Below are positions 60,097-64,000 of a stretch of DNA of 64,000 nucleotides, one piece after another (the stretch's first letter is position 1; every line of letters starts with the position of its first letter). The notes under the pieces were generated by a model. It did not search any database and was not told the origin of the DNA. It saw only the letters and a program-made list of their open reading frames with translations. The position numbers were made by a program, and so were the translations under genes. Source of the stretch: Mycetocola spongiae (GTDB taxonomy: Bacteria; Actinomycetota; Actinomycetes; Actinomycetales; Microbacteriaceae); NCBI RefSeq assembly GCF_020424085.1, contig NZ_CP080203.1, positions 124,001 to 188,000 on the forward strand. Reading direction: 5' to 3'.

Positions 60097-61740
60097 TTAG
60101 GCGGTGCGGCGGCGGTTCAGCACGGTGAGTGCGGCCCCGAGCCCGAGCAGGAGAATTCCGGCGGGCAGCGCGATTCCGGCCCAGGCATCGAGCCCGGTGC
60201 GGGCCAGGCCCGCGGGGGAGTCCGCGTGTGTGCCGGAGGCGGTATTTTCGGGGGAGCCCACGACGGGCGGGGCCACGGGGGAGGGATCTACAGGGGTGGC
60301 CGGGTCGACCGGGGGAACCGGCGTGATCGGATCGGTCGGCGGGATGATCTCGGCATCGCGCACGACCAGCGTATAGTCGCGCTCCAGAATATTTCCGGAG
60401 GCGTCGGTGGCGCGCACGCTGAGCGGATATTCGCCCGCGGTGGTGGCGATTCCCGCGAGGGTGCCATCGGTCGCGAGCGTGAGCCCGGGCACGTCACCGG
60501 CGGTCAGGGTATAGCCCGCGGCGGCGTCCGTGATAAAGCCCGTCGTGGTGTCAAAAGCGAAGCTATAGTCCGCGTCCACCCGGGTTGCGGGCGGTGCCTC
60601 GGTGGTGAAATCGGCGCGCAGGATCGGCGAGGTGACGGTGGCCGAGAATGCCGGCCCGCCGGGTACCACCGGCTGCGAGAGGAAAACCTCAAGCTCCGTG
60701 TCCGCGGGGTCCACATCGCTCCAGATTGCGCCCCGCCCGTCCTCGGTGGGGGTTGCACCCGAGGACACTGCCTGCGTGAGGCCAAAGGCCATCCGGAATC
60801 CGGACACCACATCGGCCGCCCGGTATTCCGTGGCGGCGACGGGCACCAGCAGGGGCTGTCCGGTCACGGTCTGGCGGCCAAATCCCACCGTGGAGATATT
60901 GGGCCAGCTATCCAGCATCGACAGATCGGTCACGTGGTTATAGTTCACGTTCAGCAGGTTCAGGCGGGGCAGCCCGGTCAGCGGGGTCAGATCGGAGATC
61001 TGTGCGCTCGGCGCCGCGATCGAGTACAGCCGCTCGATTCCGGCCAGCGGGGTCAGATCGGAGATGCCGGTATTTTGGAAGTTGATATCGGTCAGCGTGG
61101 CCTGGCCCGTGATCGGCTCCAGCGAGGTCACATTGGTATAGGCGATCTGCAGCCAGGACAGCTTCTCGTTATTGCGCAGCGGTTCGAGCGAGGAGATCGA
61201 GGTCCAGTTCAGCTCCAGCCAGTTCACATTGGGAAGGGTGGCGAGCGGCGCGATATCGGTGATCGGGTTACGGCTGGCCGTGATCTGGCGCATGACGGAG
61301 AGGCCGCGCAGCGGTTCCAGGCTGCTCACCTGGTTGTTGTCGATATAGAGCAGATCCAGGTTGGCGGCATATTCCAGGCCGGTCAGATCGCTCAGGCCCG
61401 CGTCCTTGATGGTGAGGCTCTGCACGGTGCGCAGCTGTCCACGGGTGAGGGTCTCGGTATTGCCCGCCCCGATGCGCGCGGCAATGGCGCGGCGCAGTAC
61501 GGCATCGGGAATGGTGACGAGTTCGGCGTCATCGGGGAGCGCGGCGCGCGGCTGCGGTCGCGGCGCGGGCGTCGGGGGAGTGCCGCCGAGTCCGCTCGCG
61601 GCGTCCGGGGCAATCGAGTTCAGCGTCGCGGGGGTCGCGGCCGTGGCCGCGAGTGCCGGCGCGGCCCCAAATCCGGCGGCGAGGAGAATCAGGGCAGCGG
61701 CAATAGCGCCGCCCCGGGTGCGGGGGGACAGGTGACTCAT
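60097..61740 (-). CDS. Internalin-like LRR cell-wall protein with LAxTG signal
   Basis: 547 residues. Signal peptide; about nine 22-residue leucine-rich repeats (repeated pattern LxxLxIxxNxISxLxPL); then two beta-rich domains (about 340-470); a Pro-rich stalk; and sorting signal LARTG followed by a hydrophobic helix and RRR. Anchored to peptidoglycan by a sortase. Adhesion or surface binding likely. Confidence 0.88.
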   Translation of the reverse strand: MSHLSPRTRGGAIAAALILLAAGFGAAPALAATAATPATLNSIAPDAASGLGGTPPTPAPRPQPRAALPDDAELVTIPDAVLRRAIAARIGAGNTETLTRGQLRTVQSLTIKDAGLSDLTGLEYAANLDLLYIDNNQVSSLEPLRGLSVMRQITASRNPITDIAPLATLPNVNWLELNWTSISSLEPLRNNEKLSWLQIAYTNVTSLEPITGQATLTDINFQNTGISDLTPLAGIERLYSIAAPSAQISDLTPLTGLPRLNLLNVNYNHVTDLSMLDSWPNISTVGFGRQTVTGQPLLVPVAATEYRAADVVSGFRMAFGLTQAVSSGATPTEDGRGAIWSDVDPADTELEVFLSQPVVPGGPAFSATVTSPILRADFTTEAPPATRVDADYSFAFDTTTGFITDAAAGYTLTAGDVPGLTLATDGTLAGIATTAGEYPLSVRATDASGNILERDYTLVVRDAEIIPPTDPITPVPPVDPATPVDPSPVAPPVVGSPENTASGTHADSPAGLARTGLDAWAGIALPAGILLLGLGAALTVLNRRRTA

Positions 61741-61868
61741 GGGGGAAGGAGACCTCGGTTTCGTGGTGCCGGCCGAGGGTGGCGCGGGCACATAACACCC
61801 ATGATCCGGTGTCACCCGTATGGGGGACAAGAAACCTGTCGCAAAACGGTTGTTATCGCGTCGGGTGC

Positions 61869-62873
61869 CTAGTCCTCGCCGGTCACGAGCTCCCGGGTGG
61901 CGCGCGGGCCGAGGTGGCGGCGGCGGTCCAGCATCCCCGCGACCCAGGTGCAGGCCAGGGCGATGATGGCCGAGGCGGCGATCGCGGCGATGCGCTCGAT
62001 GCCCAGCACATAGCCCGGCTGATCCGAGGATGTGGTGAGGATAATCGTGGGGGTCAGGAACATCATGAACGGGCCGTATTTACCCACCCGCAGATAGGCC
62101 ACACAGGCCAGTGCGCTCAGCACGGCCAGGATCATCGGCCCGGGCTGCGGCACCAGGGTTGCGGCCGTGGCCAGGAGCACCCCGGCCACGGTGCCCAGGA
62201 CGCGGTTGCCGGCCAGCCGCGAACGATCGTGTTCATCCACCGCGAGGATCAGGCAGAACGAGAGCAGTGCCCACGGGGCATAGGGGAAGTGGACCAGCTC
62301 CGAGATGAGGAGGATCGCCGCGCCGCCCGCGGCCAGCATGGTCCCGTAGCGCAGGCGGTAGCGGATCGTCATCGGCGCGGGCGCGGCCGTGATGATCGGC
62401 TTGGAGTGCGCCTCCAGGATGCGCCCGGCCCCGAGCACAATTGCCACACCCACCAGGGTGCCCAGCACAACATGCCAGAGCGGCACATCGGGGCGTGAAT
62501 CGGCCAGGCCGGCGTAGACCACCAGGTTCACGGGGGAGCGGGTCAGGGCCGCCACCGAGTCCAGCCGGAACAGCCCCTGGCCCAGGCTCACCACGATCAG
62601 CGCGAGGGTGAGCGGGCCGAGGCCCAGCGGGCCGATCAGATAGCCGAGGATCGAGATGCCCATCGCCCATGCCGCCGCGCCGAGTACCCAGGTTCCCGGG
62701 AGGTGCCGCGAGGGTCCCAAAAATAACAGTGCGCCCAGATAGGCTGCCTGGGCGGCCGTGGGGCCCACAAATAGTGCTAGCGGCGCGAGGAGCAGCAGCG
62801 CGAGAATCACGCCCCCGATCGCAAAAAGAAACGCCCCCTTGGGCAGGGAAAATATCTGCCTAATGTCGGTCAA
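61869..62873 (-). CDS. FUSC-family-like membrane transporter
   Basis: 334 residues, about ten hydrophobic helices in two sets split by a cytoplasmic loop (AHSKPIITAAPAPMTIRYRLRYG), and the FUSC-like stretch FPYAPWALLSFCLILAVDEHDRSRLAGNRVLGTVAG. Family exports aromatic acids or similar small molecules. Confidence 0.8.
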   Translation of the reverse strand: MTDIRQIFSLPKGAFLFAIGGVILALLLLAPLALFVGPTAAQAAYLGALLFLGPSRHLPGTWVLGAAAWAMGISILGYLIGPLGLGPLTLALIVVSLGQGLFRLDSVAALTRSPVNLVVYAGLADSRPDVPLWHVVLGTLVGVAIVLGAGRILEAHSKPIITAAPAPMTIRYRLRYGTMLAAGGAAILLISELVHFPYAPWALLSFCLILAVDEHDRSRLAGNRVLGTVAGVLLATAATLVPQPGPMILAVLSALACVAYLRVGKYGPFMMFLTPTIILTTSSDQPGYVLGIERIAAIAASAIIALACTWVAGMLDRRRHLGPRATRELVTGED

Positions 62874-62953
62874 AATCTGCCTCCGGGGTGTTGGTTCCTG
62901 CGGCTATTTGTCAATATTGAACCTACTGTAACCAGTTATTCAAAGGAGTGGGT

Positions 62954-64000
62954 ATGGAAAAATCACGGTTAGATGAATTTCACGAGGTCTATCGTGATCT
63001 GCACCGGCATCCGGAACTGAGTTTCCAGGAGCATCGCACCGCCGGAATCGTCGCCGATCGGCTGACGGCGCTGGGCTATACGGTCACCACGGGTGTGGGT
63101 CAGACCGGTGTGGTGGGTGTCCTGGATCGTGGTGCCGGGGCCACCGTCATGCTGCGTGCGGATATGGATGCGCTTCCCGTACTCGAGGCGACCGGGCTGC
63201 CCTATGCCAGCACCGTGACCGCGACCAACGCAAACGGCCTCGAGGTGCCCGTGATGCATGCCTGCGGCCACGATGTCCACACCACCGCCCTGCTGGGCGC
63301 TGCCGAGGAGCTCGCCGGGGACCCGTCCTGGGTCGGCAAGCTCATCCTGGTATTCCAGCCCTCGGAGGAAATTGGTAAGGGCGCAATCGCGATGATCGAG
63401 GATGGCCTGATCTCCCGCTTTGGTACCCCCGATGTGGTGCTGGGTCAGCATGTTGCCCCGCTGCCGGCGGGCGTGATTGGCCTGCGCGAGGGTGCCGCCT
63501 TTGCCGCCTCGGACGGACTGCGCATTACGCTGCATGGCCGCGGCGGGCACGGTTCCCGCCCCGAGACCACGGTGGATACCGTGGTGCTCGCGGCCTCGGT
63601 TGTGATGCGGTTGCAGACGATTGTGTCGCGCGAGGTCGCCGGAACCGAGACCGCCGTGGTCACCGTGGGAATGCTGCGCGCGGGTGATGCCGCCAATATC
63701 ATTCCCGATTCCGCGGTGCTGGAGCTGAGCATCCGCACCTTTGACCCGGATGTGCGCACCCGGGTTCTGGATGCCGTGACCCGGATCGTCAACGGCGAGG
63801 CCGAGACCGCCGGCGCCCCGCGCAAGCCGGAGATCGAGTTCATTCACTCCTTCCCCTCCGTCGTGAACGATGCCCCCGCGGGCGACCGCGTGAGTGCCGA
63901 GTTCGCCCGGGTGCTGCCGCAGGTTCGGGTGGTGGATCCCGGCGTGGTGACCGGGAGCGAGGATGTCGGGATGCTCGCCGAGGCCGCGGGTGCACCGTGT
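62954..64000 (+). CDS. M20-family amidohydrolase (cut by window edge)
   Basis: Frame open to the window end; 349 residues visible. Metal motifs VMHACGHDVHT and FQPSEEIGKGA, plus LHRHPELSFQEHRTA and GRGGHGSRPE identify the amidohydrolase/hippurate-hydrolase group. AAAGGAG before ATG 62954. Substrate not determinable. Confidence 0.93.
   Translation, partial: MEKSRLDEFHEVYRDLHRHPELSFQEHRTAGIVADRLTALGYTVTTGVGQTGVVGVLDRGAGATVMLRADMDALPVLEATGLPYASTVTATNANGLEVPVMHACGHDVHTTALLGAAEELAGDPSWVGKLILVFQPSEEIGKGAIAMIEDGLISRFGTPDVVLGQHVAPLPAGVIGLREGAAFAASDGLRITLHGRGGHGSRPETTVDTVVLAASVVMRLQTIVSREVAGTETAVVTVGMLRAGDAANIIPDSAVLELSIRTFDPDVRTRVLDAVTRIVNGEAETAGAPRKPEIEFIHSFPSVVNDAPAGDRVSAEFARVLPQVRVVDPGVVTGSEDVGMLAEAAGAPC

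Noticed and set aside
59311-61872. Very long rightward open frame (853 codons)
   Set aside because: Antisense to the LRR-protein and membrane-protein genes; composition is that of a GC-rich shadow frame.

Overview
The window is high-GC actinobacterial chromosome carrying the right-hand part of an integrated tailed-phage genome. Host genes point to the Microbacteriaceae: a Microbacteriaceae-type lipoprotein, a Rv2466c-like DsbA protein, an SCO7613-type giant membrane protein, an LAxTG-sorted surface protein, and many leaderless genes. No marker in the window fixes genus or species.

Positions 1-24105 are prophage, cut by the left window edge. A serine integrase (22657-24105, +) sits at the right end. 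Upstream of it are an ImmA-like metalloprotease and an XRE repressor (both +), with a divergent Cro-like gene (-). These form a lysogeny switch whose two promoters are both readable. A pair of convergent membrane-protein genes (20142-20874) lies next to it. From 19996 down to 7231 one long leftward operon of 32 genes runs, most overlapping by 4 nt. It holds a sliding-clamp-like protein, an antirepressor, an SbcC/RecF-like ATPase, a PD-(D/E)XK nuclease, a YqaJ exonuclease, an ERF annealing protein, two HNH nucleases, a winged-helix replication protein, SSB, and many small zinc-knuckle or membrane proteins. A hairpin-rich region (6100-7230) carries three tiny rightward genes. The leftward late operon follows: small and large terminase, SPP1-like portal, minor capsid (MuF-like) protein with an extra C-terminal domain, and the start of a scaffold gene. 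Remaining structural and lysis genes and attL lie outside the window.

The phage has split an APC-family amino-acid permease gene. Only its 3' part is present (24106-25221), and this is further broken by a 37-bp tandem duplication.

Positions 25299-64000 are ordinary host chromosome. They hold DNA polymerase IV, a GerW-like protein, a TPP riboswitch with a YkoE-D-C thiamine-precursor transporter and P-loop kinase, a catalytically degenerate DD-carboxypeptidase, a zincin, tRNA-His, oligoribonuclease, tRNA-Arg, NAD synthetase and MsrA. A gene-free 1.35 kb stretch with a 33-copy 13-bp minisatellite follows. Next come a lipoprotein, EttA, two thioesterases, a GNAT enzyme, truncated haemoglobin, MscS, aminopeptidase N, a GntR regulator with two DUF1648-like membrane proteins, a DsbA-like protein, RpiB, a Nei-type glycosylase, a 1267-aa membrane protein, Dps, gamma-carbonic anhydrase, an internalin-like surface protein, an FUSC-like transporter and a truncated M20 amidohydrolase.

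All family assignments come from reading motifs and overall sequence pattern; no database search was run.
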